Notes under the pieces: model-generated
Told to the model about the DNA's origin: nothing
The model's input: the letters and a program-made list of their open reading frames with translations, nothing else
The model's database searches: none
DNA from: Clostridioides difficile
Lineage (GTDB): Bacteria > Bacillota > Clostridia > Peptostreptococcales > Peptostreptococcaceae
DNA: 64,000 bases
Assembly: GCF_001299635.1 (NCBI RefSeq)
Contig: NZ_JRHN01000047.1
Span: forward strand, 1 to 64,000
Reading direction: 5' to 3'
Translations under genes and position numbers: made by a program
Shown here: positions 9,547 to 18,345 of the stretch, one piece after another
Layout: each line of letters begins with the position of its first letter
Position numbering within the stretch: the stretch's first letter is position 1

Positions 9547-10167
9547 CTATGATAATCTTATACTAATATCATTTATTTCTTTCATCAAATCGATTTCAAT
9601 AATTTTAACTACATCTTTTTCAAACCTTACTTTTTTATAATCTAAACATCCCACTACAAATGGAACTCCAAACTTTCTAAATAAATAAATTTTACCATTT
9701 TCATTGTATATTGCTGTAAAATTTTCTTCTATTATGTTCACTATTAATTTTAATTCTTCAAAGGTTATTGTTGATTTAACTAAAAATTTCTCTATTATAT
9801 TCAATATAAGTAGTTCTTTTTTACCTATATTCTGCTCTTTCTTATATAAGTTTTGAAATATTTCTTTTGTATAATTACATATGACTTCTTTACTGAGAAT
9901 AAAATCAATATCAAACTCTTTATTAGTATCTTTTTTCATAAACATATTTGCAATATCATCAAGAGAAGTCTCTTCTTTCATAGATAATATTAGTTCTATT
10001 CTCTCTAGTATTTTATCTCTTGGAAAGAAAGTCTCTTGACCTGTAAAAGCTGATTTTTTTATAAACCATTCCTCTGGTATAATATTCTTTCTCTTCCATC
10101 TATATAATTGCCCATAAGATATATTAGTTTTGCTCAGTAAATCTTTCTTAGATATTAATTCTTCCAT
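9547..10167 (-). CDS. YhbD-like HTH protein (DUF4004 type)
   Basis: A 206-residue protein whose first 75 residues look like a MerR-type helix-turn-helix (SKKDLLSKTNISYGQLYRWK, then IIPEEWFIKKS and FFPRDKILERIELIL). The rest is a helical region without a recognised ligand motif. It resembles Bacillus YhbD, which is encoded with bactofilin-like YhbE/YhbF. The same arrangement is seen here: it lies seven bases after the second bactofilin-like gene. The ribosome-binding site is weak. It may control this operon or couple the polymer to transcription; both are inferences. Confidence 0.7.
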   Translation of the reverse strand: MEELISKKDLLSKTNISYGQLYRWKRKNIIPEEWFIKKSAFTGQETFFPRDKILERIELILSMKEETSLDDIANMFMKKDTNKEFDIDFILSKEVICNYTKEIFQNLYKKEQNIGKKELLILNIIEKFLVKSTITFEELKLIVNIIEENFTAIYNENGKIYLFRKFGVPFVVGCLDYKKVRFEKDVVKIIEIDLMKEINDISIRLS

Positions 10168-10174
10168 AGTTTCT

Positions 10175-10942
10175 CTAGCCCACCTTTATACTGTTTTTTA
10201 CAGTAGAATTATCTGAAACTGATAAATTATCACTGTATTCAATATTTCCAACATCACAATTATCTACTAAAGATATATTTTTCCCACGTATATCTTTTAT
10301 TGATGCATCCTCTAATTCAATAGTATCTCCCTCTATCAAATCACATTTAAATTTTCCAGAAAAAATATTGATAATCTTAATCAATTGAAAAGCATTTTTA
10401 CTTCTTCCTATTTGTATATTAGTTGCACCTATCTCCTTACAATAAGAGCCTCCTCCTGAATAAACATATATATTTTCTCCATTTAAAAGACCATCACATT
10501 TTATAGCTCCATATACCTTTATATCTTCACATTCTATATTTGCTTTATTTCTCATTTCACCATATATTTTTATATCTTGTGCATACATATTTTCATTTAC
10601 ACTTAATTGTCCTTTTATTGTAACATTATTACATTTCAGTTTACCATCAACTTTCTGTTGAGCAGTTATAACCAAGTCATCTATTTCTGCATCTCCATCT
10701 ATACTAAGTTGACCATTCACCCTTACACGTTCAGCTTTAAGATTACCTCTTATAACAGTTTTTCCATTTACAACAAAGTTTTTTATATTTATATCACCTT
10801 CAAACTTTGAATCTCCAAACACTTTTACTTCATCACTTGTTATATTTCCTTTTGATTTAGCACTTCCCATAATTTTTATGCTTTCATATTCCCCGCTACT
10901 TATAAATCCTTCTCCAAGTATTTTTATAGACCCTTTTTCCAT
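10175..10942 (-). CDS. Bactofilin-like polymer-forming protein 2
   Basis: A 255-residue right-handed beta-helix protein built of short repeats of the form GKxxxGNIxxxxVxVxG (for example FEGDINIKNFVVNG and KVDGKLKCNNVTIKG). This is the DUF583/bactofilin pattern. Bactofilins self-assemble without nucleotide into cytoplasmic filaments that organise the envelope or spore coat. There is no transmembrane segment. A cysteine-containing insert (SGGGSYCKEIGA) at about 165 is shared with the first paralogue. GAGG lies before the ATG. It is 40 bases downstream of its paralogue and upstream of the YhbD-like gene. Its cell role is unknown. Confidence 0.8.
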   Translation of the reverse strand: MEKGSIKILGEGFISSGEYESIKIMGSAKSKGNITSDEVKVFGDSKFEGDINIKNFVVNGKTVIRGNLKAERVRVNGQLSIDGDAEIDDLVITAQQKVDGKLKCNNVTIKGQLSVNENMYAQDIKIYGEMRNKANIECEDIKVYGAIKCDGLLNGENIYVYSGGGSYCKEIGATNIQIGRSKNAFQLIKIINIFSGKFKCDLIEGDTIELEDASIKDIRGKNISLVDNCDVGNIEYSDNLSVSDNSTVKNSIKVG

Positions 10943-10982
10943 ATTATTACCTCATTTTAAATTTTATTTTTAAAACCATTTA

Positions 10983-11804
10983 TTACTTATCTTTCTTTAA
11001 GTTTACTGTCTCATTTATATTCTTTATTTCAGCAACTATTGAATCTTCATCAATCTCTATACTTTCACTGTACTCCAAACTTTCTATATAGCAACCTTTA
11101 CCTACTTTAATATTTTTGCCTCTTACAACCTTGATTTCACTATTTTCTAAGCTTATTTCATCTGCCTCTATAATATTTGCAAATAACTTACTTTCTGTAT
11201 ATGTTCTAATTGATAATAGACCTAAACCTATTAAATTTGAAGATACTTTTTCAAAGTTTATAGGCTTTTTCTCCAACATACGAAACTTTTTACAATAGTC
11301 TCCATGACCTTTTTTTATATTTATCCTACTTGCTCCAACTTCATTAAAATTAGAAATTCCATTCAAACTAATATTAATTTCTTCACAATTTAAAAATCCG
11401 TTACAATTTAAAATTCCACTTAAATTGATATTTTCACAATCTATATTCTCATTGGCCTTTAAATATCCTTTTCCATGAATAATATCCGACTTTATATTTC
11501 CTTCGACATTAATAATTCCGCCCGTATCAATTTCAATAGAATTAATATCTCCTGTACATCTAAGAAGTCCAGATATCTCCACTTTTGATGCCAATATATT
11601 TCCTTCTACTTTACTTAGACCTGATGTAAAAAATTCATTACATTCTGTTGTTCCAAGCACTTTTGCTGAACCAGAAGAATCAAATTTACTACATTTTATA
11701 TTTCCTTCTATTTTTCCTGTTCCTGCTACATTAACACTATCAAAAATTCCACCTTTACACTTTCCAACTCCATTAAAGTTTAGTGAACTTAATCCTTCAT
11801 TCAT
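10983..11804 (-). CDS. Bactofilin-like polymer-forming protein 1
   Basis: A 273-residue beta-helix repeat protein, first gene of the three-gene operon and a paralogue of the next. Repeats such as GKIEGNIKCSKFDSSG and GIINVEGNIKSDIIHG run through the first 130 residues, and a second block follows a KGHGDYCKKF segment. It is probably a bactofilin-type filament former, like B. subtilis YhbE/YhbF. AAAGGA lies seven to eight bases before the ATG, and a consensus sigma-A promoter lies 40-70 bases upstream. Two paralogues in tandem suggest a copolymer; this is inference. Confidence 0.8.
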   Translation of the reverse strand: MNEGLSSLNFNGVGKCKGGIFDSVNVAGTGKIEGNIKCSKFDSSGSAKVLGTTECNEFFTSGLSKVEGNILASKVEISGLLRCTGDINSIEIDTGGIINVEGNIKSDIIHGKGYLKANENIDCENINLSGILNCNGFLNCEEINISLNGISNFNEVGASRINIKKGHGDYCKKFRMLEKKPINFEKVSSNLIGLGLLSIRTYTESKLFANIIEADEISLENSEIKVVRGKNIKVGKGCYIESLEYSESIEIDEDSIVAEIKNINETVNLKKDK

Positions 11805-11843
11805 AATGATATCCTTTCCTTAATGTATTTTATCCTTGAAACT

Positions 11844-11872
11844 AATATAACAAAACATTGTTACGTTGTCAA
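11844..11872 (-). promoter_or_regulatory. Sigma-A promoter of the bactofilin operon
   Basis: On the minus strand TTGACA (11867-11872) is followed after 17 bases by TATATT (11844-11849). The spacer holds the short dyad AACAATGTT, a possible operator. Confidence 0.75.
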
Positions 11873-11941
11873 GCATAATAATTATGTTCAGTAAAACAAC
11901 CTTCATTTAAGTTCTATTTTAATTTATATAAATAATAAAAA

Positions 11942-12023
11942 AATAATAGGGAAAACACTCTATTCAAACTATAAATCTAAATTGTTTAGATTTATGATTT
12001 AAGTGAAATACATCCCTATTATT
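11942..12023 (-). terminator. Terminator of the phnXW gene
   Basis: AATAATAGGG (11942-11951) pairs with CCCTATTATT (12014-12023). An inner perfect 11-bp stem with a three-base loop lies at 11971-11995. On the minus strand a run of seven T residues follows. Confidence 0.85.
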
Positions 12024-12103
12024 CAATCTTTATATATATTTGTTATATAAACCTCTAAAATATTATTCTCTAAACTCTACAATAATTTACAATTCATCCT
12101 ATT

Positions 12104-14014
12104 CTACATATTGATGAATTTTTCGATTACATCAGCCAATCTCTCCATATCAGTTGGATAAACTTCTCCTATACTACCTATTCTAAACGTGTCTATATCA
12201 GTCAATTTTCCTGGATAAATAACAAATCCATTCTCTTTTAAATACGTATAAAATTCCATAAATTCAAATTTTGCATTTTTAGGATATAAAAAAGTTGTTA
12301 TTACAGGTGATTGAGCACCATCATTTACCAAAGTGTCAAAACCTAAAGATTTTAATCTTGATGCTATTGTAAACTGATTTTCTTTATATCTAGCATATCT
12401 TTTTTCAACAGAACCTTCTTCTTCTAACTCCAATAATGCTTGATAAAAAGCTCTTACAACATGTGTAGGTGAAGTAAATCTCCATTTACCATTATTCTTC
12501 TCCATAGTATCCCATTGTGCATACACATCAAGAGACAATGACTTAGCTATACCTTTACATTTAGCTAATTCTTCTTTGTTAGCTATTATAAAACCAAATC
12601 CAGGTACTCCTTGTATACATTTATTAGAACTACTAACTAGAAAATCTATATTAAAGTCTTCAACATCAATCTCAATTCCTCCAAAACTACTCATAGCATC
12701 AACTATATAAATCTTATTATATTCTTTTGCAAGTTTTCCTACTTCTTGTATAGGATTTAATCTACCTGTAGTAGTTTCACAGTGAACCATTGATATATGC
12801 GTTATATCTTTATTTTCTTTCAATAAATTTTCTACTACATTTAAATCAACTGCCTCTACATCTTTAAATGTACAATCAATAAATTCTATATTTAAATAAT
12901 TACATATATCTTTCATTCTCTTTCCGTATGCCCCATTTGCAATTACAAGAAGTTTACCATCTTCTGGAATAGTACTTCCTATTGTAGCCTCTACTGAGAA
13001 AGTTCCACTTCCTTGCATTAATACACTTGTGTACTTATCTGTATTTTTTGTTCCTAGAGACACTAATCTTCTTCTAACATCCTGCACTAAGTCATTATAT
13101 TCAACATCCCAAGTACACCAGTCTTTTAGCATAGATGCTCTTACTGATTTAGTAGTAGATAGTGGTCCTGGTGTAAGCAATATGTAATCATTTTCTGGTA
13201 CAAAGTCTGACTTAATAGTTTCATTTTCTATTTTCACTAAGACATCTTCTAATTGAGCCATAGTCTCTATTACAAAATGTGCACCTGCTTCTTTAAATTT
13301 CTTTGAAACTGCATCCATCTTAGCTTTTAGTTCTTCTTTATCCATGTTATCCACTTCTTCTTGTGTAAGTCCTAACTCACTTGAACCTTTTATTACAGCA
13401 ACACTCCACATTCCTGCATTTACGCCTTCTTTTACATCACTGATTGTATCTCCCACTTTTACCATAGAACTCATAGGAGATACCCCTAGAGCTTCAGCAT
13501 TTTTATAGCACATCCAAGGATATGGTCTTCCTTGAGATACTTCTGATGGAGTTACAAGAAAATCTGGTGAGTATCCTTTTTTTGCTGCATTTGGTTCGAC
13601 TATGTTCATCATTTCTCTTGTATAACCTGTTGTAGAACCTATTTTTAATCCATTCTTTCTTAATTTCTCAACAGTTTCAACAACATGAGGAATTGGAGTT
13701 GTATATTCTTCTAATGTTTCAAATAACATTGGCTCAAATTCAGCATAAAGCTTATTTACGTCTTCTTCAGTTGGTGCTTTGCCAAATTTTTCTGACCAAA
13801 GGTTTTTTATTCTATCCATTTCACACATTTCTCTTATATGGTCTATCTTTAATTTTCCCATAGGTTTTCTTGCTTCTTCCATTGTTACATCTATACCTCT
13901 TCTTTTAAATATCTCTATAAATACATTAAGAGGTGCAAAACATCCATAATCAACTGTTGTTCCAGCCCAATCAAATACTACTGCCTTTATTTTTTCTCCA
14001 TATATCTTTTTCAT
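12104..14014 (-). CDS. Fused phosphonoacetaldehyde hydrolase and 2-aminoethylphosphonate transaminase
   Basis: A 636-residue fusion carrying both steps of 2-aminoethylphosphonate (AEP) breakdown. Residues about 1-260 are the PhnX part, a HAD hydrolase ([13 protein letters not shown] nucleophile Asp, [14 protein letters not shown] with the Schiff-base Lys region, [10 protein letters not shown]). Residues about 275-636 are the PhnW part, a PLP transaminase ([23 protein letters not shown], then [12 protein letters not shown] with the PLP lysine). PhnW makes phosphonoacetaldehyde and alanine from AEP and pyruvate; PhnX cleaves it to acetaldehyde and phosphate. The start is set by GGAGG eight bases before the ATG at 14014. 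Fusion should channel the reactive aldehyde. A DeoR-type regulator gene lies just upstream with an array of short repeats in between. No phosphonate transporter is seen nearby. Confidence 0.95.
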   Translation of the reverse strand: MKKIYGEKIKAVVFDWAGTTVDYGCFAPLNVFIEIFKRRGIDVTMEEARKPMGKLKIDHIREMCEMDRIKNLWSEKFGKAPTEEDVNKLYAEFEPMLFETLEEYTTPIPHVVETVEKLRKNGLKIGSTTGYTREMMNIVEPNAAKKGYSPDFLVTPSEVSQGRPYPWMCYKNAEALGVSPMSSMVKVGDTISDVKEGVNAGMWSVAVIKGSSELGLTQEEVDNMDKEELKAKMDAVSKKFKEAGAHFVIETMAQLEDVLVKIENETIKSDFVPENDYILLTPGPLSTTKSVRASMLKDWCTWDVEYNDLVQDVRRRLVSLGTKNTDKYTSVLMQGSGTFSVEATIGSTIPEDGKLLVIANGAYGKRMKDICNYLNIEFIDCTFKDVEAVDLNVVENLLKENKDITHISMVHCETTTGRLNPIQEVGKLAKEYNKIYIVDAMSSFGGIEIDVEDFNIDFLVSSSNKCIQGVPGFGFIIANKEELAKCKGIAKSLSLDVYAQWDTMEKNNGKWRFTSPTHVVRAFYQALLELEEEGSVEKRYARYKENQFTIASRLKSLGFDTLVNDGAQSPVITTFLYPKNAKFEFMEFYTYLKENGFVIYPGKLTDIDTFRIGSIGEVYPTDMERLADVIEKFINM

Positions 14015-14049
14015 ATTTATAGCCTCCATAGATTCTTTTAGAATTTTTG

Positions 14050-14171
14050 TGTTTTTAATTGTTTTTACTTTTAAAGTATAACTTTTACATGTTAATTATA
14101 CATCATATTCAGGTTAAATGTATATTAAATTTATGTTTTTAGTTGTTTTTACTTGGTTATACTTGTTTTTA
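14050..14171. promoter_or_regulatory. Phased TGTTTTTA repeats upstream of phnXW
   Basis: TGTTTTTA occurs at 14050-14057, 14060-14067, 14134-14141, 14144-14151 and 14164-14171. Start-to-start spacing is 10 within each pair and 20 for the last copy, so all sites in a group face one side of the helix. A minus-strand TATAAT lies between the two groups. These are likely binding sites for the adjacent DeoR-family regulator. Confidence 0.65.
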
Positions 14172-14271
14172 CTATTCTATATAAAAACTTCACAAAACTC
14201 CAAATTATAAGTTGAAATTTCCTTTTTCATATAAATCTATGAGCTAGTTACATTTTATAATTTTATTGTAT

Positions 14272-15057
14272 TTATTTTGCTTCTATCCATGTTATGTTTA
14301 TTTCATTTAATTTATCTCTCCATTCATTTGGAGGTTCTGTGTCACAAATCACAAAATCCAATTCTTCTAAATCTGCTATCTTATACATACTGACAATTCC
14401 AATTTTGGAACTATCACACAATATAAAACTCTCTTTTGAATTTTTTATATATTCTCTTGATAATAATGCTTTATTTTGGTCTATACTGCTAATTCCAAAG
14501 CTATCAAGTATACCTTCGCTAGATATAAAGGCTTTATCCACATATAAGTTTCTCATAGTCTCTATTGACATTTGACATGCTGTTCTTTGATGCTTTAAAT
14601 TTACTTTTCCCCCAATAAATATAACTTCCCCATCAAATAAACCTTGACTTTCATAGGAAATCAACTTTGATAGTACAGGATAAGAATTTGTAATAACCTT
14701 TAAATTTTTTACAGATACTATATAATCCACAATTTGTAAATTAGTAGTACCTTCATCTATGACAATTGATTCATTATCATTCACAAATTTAGATGCATAT
14801 TTAGCAATACTCTGTTTTTTATCCAAATTAGTACTATTTCTCTTTATATGAGCTGGTTCAATCACCCCATAATTTATTTTTATAGCACCACCATAAACCT
14901 TTTTCAATTTATTTTCATTTTCTAACTCTTCTAAATACCTTCTTATTGTTTCTGATGATACCTCTAGTTTTTTTACTAACTCTTTTGTATTTACTTTACC
15001 TTTTGAATCTAATAATTTAAGTATTTCTTTTTTTCTATCTATTGAATTTAAAGACAT
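14272..15057 (-). CDS. DeoR-family transcriptional regulator
   Basis: A 261-residue DeoR/GlpR-type regulator. The N-terminal winged helix (RKKEILKLLDSKGKVNTKEL, split over residues 8-28, then SSETIRRYLEELENENKLKKVYGGA) precedes the DeoRC sensor domain (IVIDEGTTNLQIVDYI, VITNSYPV, GGKVN, AFISSEGI, FILCDSSKIG). This domain usually binds phosphorylated sugars or related phosphates. AGGAGG seven bases before the ATG at 15057 favours that start over a GTG one codon earlier. Being directly upstream of phnXW on the same strand, it probably senses a phosphonate or phosphorylated intermediate and binds the TGTTTTTA repeats; this is inference. Confidence 0.9.
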   Translation of the reverse strand: MSLNSIDRKKEILKLLDSKGKVNTKELVKKLEVSSETIRRYLEELENENKLKKVYGGAIKINYGVIEPAHIKRNSTNLDKKQSIAKYASKFVNDNESIVIDEGTTNLQIVDYIVSVKNLKVITNSYPVLSKLISYESQGLFDGEVIFIGGKVNLKHQRTACQMSIETMRNLYVDKAFISSEGILDSFGISSIDQNKALLSREYIKNSKESFILCDSSKIGIVSMYKIADLEELDFVICDTEPPNEWRDKLNEINITWIEAK

Positions 15058-15192
15058 CACTTTTCCTCCTAAATATGTATATTTTGCTCCTATAATATTA
15101 CAATGATACCTACCTTTACAAAATTATTATTCCATGATAAACATTTTCATTCAATTAAAGTTCAATTTAAAATAATGTATATTATAATAAAA

Positions 15193-15226
15193 AAAGTCCA
15201 TCAAATATTAATATCAGATGGACTTT
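15193..15226 (-). terminator. Terminator of the dlt operon
   Basis: AAAGTCCATC (15193-15202) pairs with GATGGACTTT (15217-15226). On the minus strand it is followed by a T run. It lies just after dltC. Confidence 0.9.
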
Positions 15227-15272
15227 ATAAAACTTTATTTTATAAATTAATATTTAAAACTTAATTATTAAT

Positions 15273-15503
15273 TTATTTTCTTGTTTCCAAGAATTTTACT
15301 AAATTATTTACAGTAGACATATCTTTTCTCTCTAAATCAGTTGGCTGAAGTTCTATTCCTAGTCTATTTTCAATTTCAAGTAAAACTTCAATTATAGCTA
15401 ATGAGTCTAAAAGCTCTGTCTCAAATAAGTTAAGGTCTAAATCTTCTCTTATCTCATCAGTCCCTAATACATCTTCAAATATTTCTATAACTGTTTCTTG
15501 CAT
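15273..15503 (-). CDS. dltC: D-alanyl carrier protein
   Basis: A 76-residue acyl-carrier-type protein. Ser34 in ELLDSLAIIE is the site for the 4'-phosphopantetheine arm, which carries D-alanine from DltA to DltB at the membrane for teichoic-acid esterification. The length matches the DltC family. GGAGG precedes the ATG. It is the last gene of the operon, 18 bases after dltB. Confidence 0.97.
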   Translation of the reverse strand: MQETVIEIFEDVLGTDEIREDLDLNLFETELLDSLAIIEVLLEIENRLGIELQPTDLERKDMSTVNNLVKFLETRK

Positions 15504-15521
15504 AAATCTGCCTCCTTAAAA

Positions 15522-16670
15522 TTAAGCTAAATAACCTGAGAATATCAGTAATCCAAAACATACAATGTGGAATGTAATGAAAATTTGAACTCTCTCGAAC
15601 CATTTCTCTTTTTTATGTTTTTTATAAAACTTAGATTTTCTCTGATATATATCAGTCAAAACAAGTGCCAGCCCTTGATATACTCCATAAGCAACATAAT
15701 ACCATGTTAATCCATGCCAAAATCCCATCGTTATCATGGTTATCATCTGAGCTACATGAGCAGCAGTAGTTCTTTTCTTAAATCTTTTCTTTCTCATTGA
15801 TGACATAACAAATCTTGAAAAAATATAATCTCCAAACCATCTTGAAAGACTTATATGCCATCTTGTCCAGAATTCCTTCATATCTTTACTCATAAATGGC
15901 TTATCAAAGTTTATTGGTACTTGTATTCCAAATATGTATCCTGCACCTATAGCAAACAAACTATACCCTGCAAAATCAAAGAATAAGTATAAACTGTATG
16001 CATACATGTAACTTAAAATATTTATAAAACTCATATCTTTAGGTATTCTTGATACCCAATATGTATTTATCAAAAATGCTATAACAAACTTATAACCTAC
16101 ACCCATAACAATATTTTTTATTCCAGGCAGTAAGTATTCTTCTAGATACTCTTTTCTAGATATTTGTTTTTCCAAATCTTGCTCAAAACGTCTTGACCTA
16201 TCAATAGGACCAGAACTTAATGTTGGAAAAAATAGCATAAAATAAAGCATCTTTGAAATTTTAACTTCTTTTATAGCTCCATCATAAATTTCAATAACCA
16301 TTTGTATAGTTCTGAAATTTAAGTATGATATTCCAATAAATCCAATTATCCCAAAAGAAGTAACTGGAGATATTTTATTTATTATTATTGGGAGCATTGA
16401 TGCAAACAAGAATCCCCAATATATGTATTTATTTTTAGTTTTTCTTCTTACATATTCATATCCTTTAACTATTATAACTTCAAGAATAATAAATATTACT
16501 AGGTATTTTAGTTGGACATCCATCCCTACAATTAAAAATATCATAAATAAACTTGCCAACATACCATAATACTTTATATTCTTACCCATTAGACCTAAAA
16601 TCACTGCTGGTATTGATGTTAATAATAATATATAAAGATAAAAATAATCTCCATACTGTGAAAAAATCAT
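15522..16670 (-). CDS. dltB: D-alanyl transfer protein DltB (MBOAT family)
   Basis: A 382-residue polytopic membrane O-acyltransferase with about ten hydrophobic segments. The MBOAT histidine lies in ITMGFWHGLTWYY at about residue 315, and KEFWTRWHISLSRW is the family signature. It moves D-alanine from DltC across the membrane to the outside acceptor. It starts by one-base overlap with the dltA stop codon, which indicates translational coupling. Confidence 0.97.
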   Translation of the reverse strand: MIFSQYGDYFYLYILLLTSIPAVILGLMGKNIKYYGMLASLFMIFLIVGMDVQLKYLVIFIILEVIIVKGYEYVRRKTKNKYIYWGFLFASMLPIIINKISPVTSFGIIGFIGISYLNFRTIQMVIEIYDGAIKEVKISKMLYFMLFFPTLSSGPIDRSRRFEQDLEKQISRKEYLEEYLLPGIKNIVMGVGYKFVIAFLINTYWVSRIPKDMSFINILSYMYAYSLYLFFDFAGYSLFAIGAGYIFGIQVPINFDKPFMSKDMKEFWTRWHISLSRWFGDYIFSRFVMSSMRKKRFKKRTTAAHVAQMITMITMGFWHGLTWYYVAYGVYQGLALVLTDIYQRKSKFYKKHKKEKWFERVQIFITFHIVCFGLLIFSGYLA

Positions 16671-18184
16671 TAAATTTCCTCCATAAGTTTCTTTCTGTCT
16701 ATTTTACCATTGATATTTGTTGGAAACTTAGAGATTATTGAAATATTTCTTGGAATCATATATGAAGGTATATATTTTCCCAATTCCTTTTTTATTATCA
16801 TCCCATTTTTAATGTTACTTAAATCATTCTTTTCATTTAACTCAACAATACCTTTTAAGTAAGCAATTTTCTCATCCTTATATATTGGTAAAACTACTGC
16901 ATTTTTTACATTATGTACTTTTCTTAAGTTATTCTCTATATCTTCTATTTCAATTCTAAATCCATTTAATTTTATTTGAAAATCTTTTCTCCCACAATAG
17001 TATATATTTCCATCTAGAAGATATCCCATATCTCCAGTTTTATAAGCTCTCCATTTTACACCATCTATTTCATCATAGAAGAATACTTCGTCAGTTTTTT
17101 CTTTATTATTAAAGTAACCTTTAGAAACTGATGGTCCAATTATTATAATCTCACCTTTTTCATTTTCTTCAAGCTCATTTCCATCTTCACCAAGTATTTT
17201 TATTTTACAGTTTGACATAGGATATCCAACTGGAAGACTTTTTTCATCATCTATGGCTTCTTTAGTCATATCATTTACACTTACACCAACAGTAGCTTCA
17301 GTTGGTCCATATCCATTGATGACTCTTGTATTTGGGAACCTACTCATAAGTTCCTTAGTAAGATTTTTTGAAAGTGCTTCTCCTATGAATATCATTGACT
17401 CAAGTTTAGGAAGCATTTTACTATTAAATTCTTTTTCTGTTACACATACACCTGCAAAAGAAGGAGTTGACACCCATATAGCTATATCTGACATGCTAAA
17501 CTGTCTAAATAGCTCTTTATAATCTGCTAATACATCTTTTGATATTGAAAATAATGTCGCTCCATGAATAAGACCAGGATATATAGTTGTAACTGAAAGG
17601 TCAAAAGAATACGCTGCTTGATTCATTATTACTTTTTCACTTCCATCTATATTTAGATATGGACTTATCCAATCCGAAAAGCTATCTAAATTGTTTGAAC
17701 TTATTTGAACCCCTTTTGGCTTTCCTGTACTTCCGGAAGTAAATAGTATATATGCATTTTCATCATCTTTTACCCAGTTTTCTTTATGTAATGATTTTCC
17801 TTGATATTCATTTATTATGTCATTTAGCTTGTTCATATCAATTACATTGATATCTCCAAAATCTTTTTCATCACTAAAATTAAATAATACCTTTGGTTTT
17901 ATCTCTTTAGTAACTTCAAAAACTCTATCTATTGGAAAACTAATGTCAAGAGGTACATATGCTCTACCTGATTTTAAAGCTCCTATCATACACGCCATTA
18001 TCATATTTTCTTTATTTCCATAAATCACTATTGGAGTATCTTCTTCTTTGTATACATCTTTTAGAAAAACTGATATAGCATCTGAATATTGATTTAAATC
18101 TTTATAAGAAAGTTTATTTCCATTACACATTAGTGCTATTCTATCTGTATTTGAATATTTTTTTATTCCTTCAATAATTTTCAT
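16670..18184 (-). CDS. dltA: D-alanine--D-alanyl carrier protein ligase
   Basis: A 504-residue ANL-superfamily adenylation enzyme. Motifs include the P loop LFTSGSTGKPKG at about 150, NGYGPTEATVG at about 295, YKTGDMGYL at about 395 and GKIDRKKL at the C-terminus with the catalytic Lys. It activates D-Ala with ATP and loads it on DltC. AAAGGAG precedes the ATG and lies just after the dltX stop. The order dltD-X-A-B-C differs from the dltX-A-B-C-D order of Bacillus. Confidence 0.97.
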   Translation of the reverse strand: MKIIEGIKKYSNTDRIALMCNGNKLSYKDLNQYSDAISVFLKDVYKEEDTPIVIYGNKENMIMACMIGALKSGRAYVPLDISFPIDRVFEVTKEIKPKVLFNFSDEKDFGDINVIDMNKLNDIINEYQGKSLHKENWVKDDENAYILFTSGSTGKPKGVQISSNNLDSFSDWISPYLNIDGSEKVIMNQAAYSFDLSVTTIYPGLIHGATLFSISKDVLADYKELFRQFSMSDIAIWVSTPSFAGVCVTEKEFNSKMLPKLESMIFIGEALSKNLTKELMSRFPNTRVINGYGPTEATVGVSVNDMTKEAIDDEKSLPVGYPMSNCKIKILGEDGNELEENEKGEIIIIGPSVSKGYFNNKEKTDEVFFYDEIDGVKWRAYKTGDMGYLLDGNIYYCGRKDFQIKLNGFRIEIEDIENNLRKVHNVKNAVVLPIYKDEKIAYLKGIVELNEKNDLSNIKNGMIIKKELGKYIPSYMIPRNISIISKFPTNINGKIDRKKLMEEI

Positions 18185-18198
18185 ATAAAAATGCTCCT

Positions 18199-18345
18199 TT
18201 AAAATCCGTTATAAATAAATGGCAATTCTTTAAATGGAGTAAATGTTAGTACTCCTATCGCCAATATTATAACCATAGTTAAACAAATACTAGTTACCAA
18301 TTCTTTATTGCTCTTTAAATATTTTAAATAATCTCTCACAGACAT
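18199..18345 (-). CDS. dltX: DltX-like micropeptide
   Basis: A 48-residue open frame between dltD and dltA, overlapping the dltD end by 41 bases. It has a charged N-terminus (SVRDYLKYLKSNKE), one hydrophobic segment (about residues 17-36) and ends FKELPFIYNGF. Known DltX micropeptides have a single transmembrane helix and a C-terminal F/Y-I-Y-N-x-F motif needed for D-alanylation; this end fits well. AAAGGA about seven bases before the ATG supports translation, and the stop sits five bases before the dltA ribosome-binding site. It is easily missed because of its size. It probably sits with DltB and DltD in the membrane. Confidence 0.85.
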   Translation of the reverse strand: MSVRDYLKYLKSNKELVTSICLTMVIILAIGVLTFTPFKELPFIYNGF

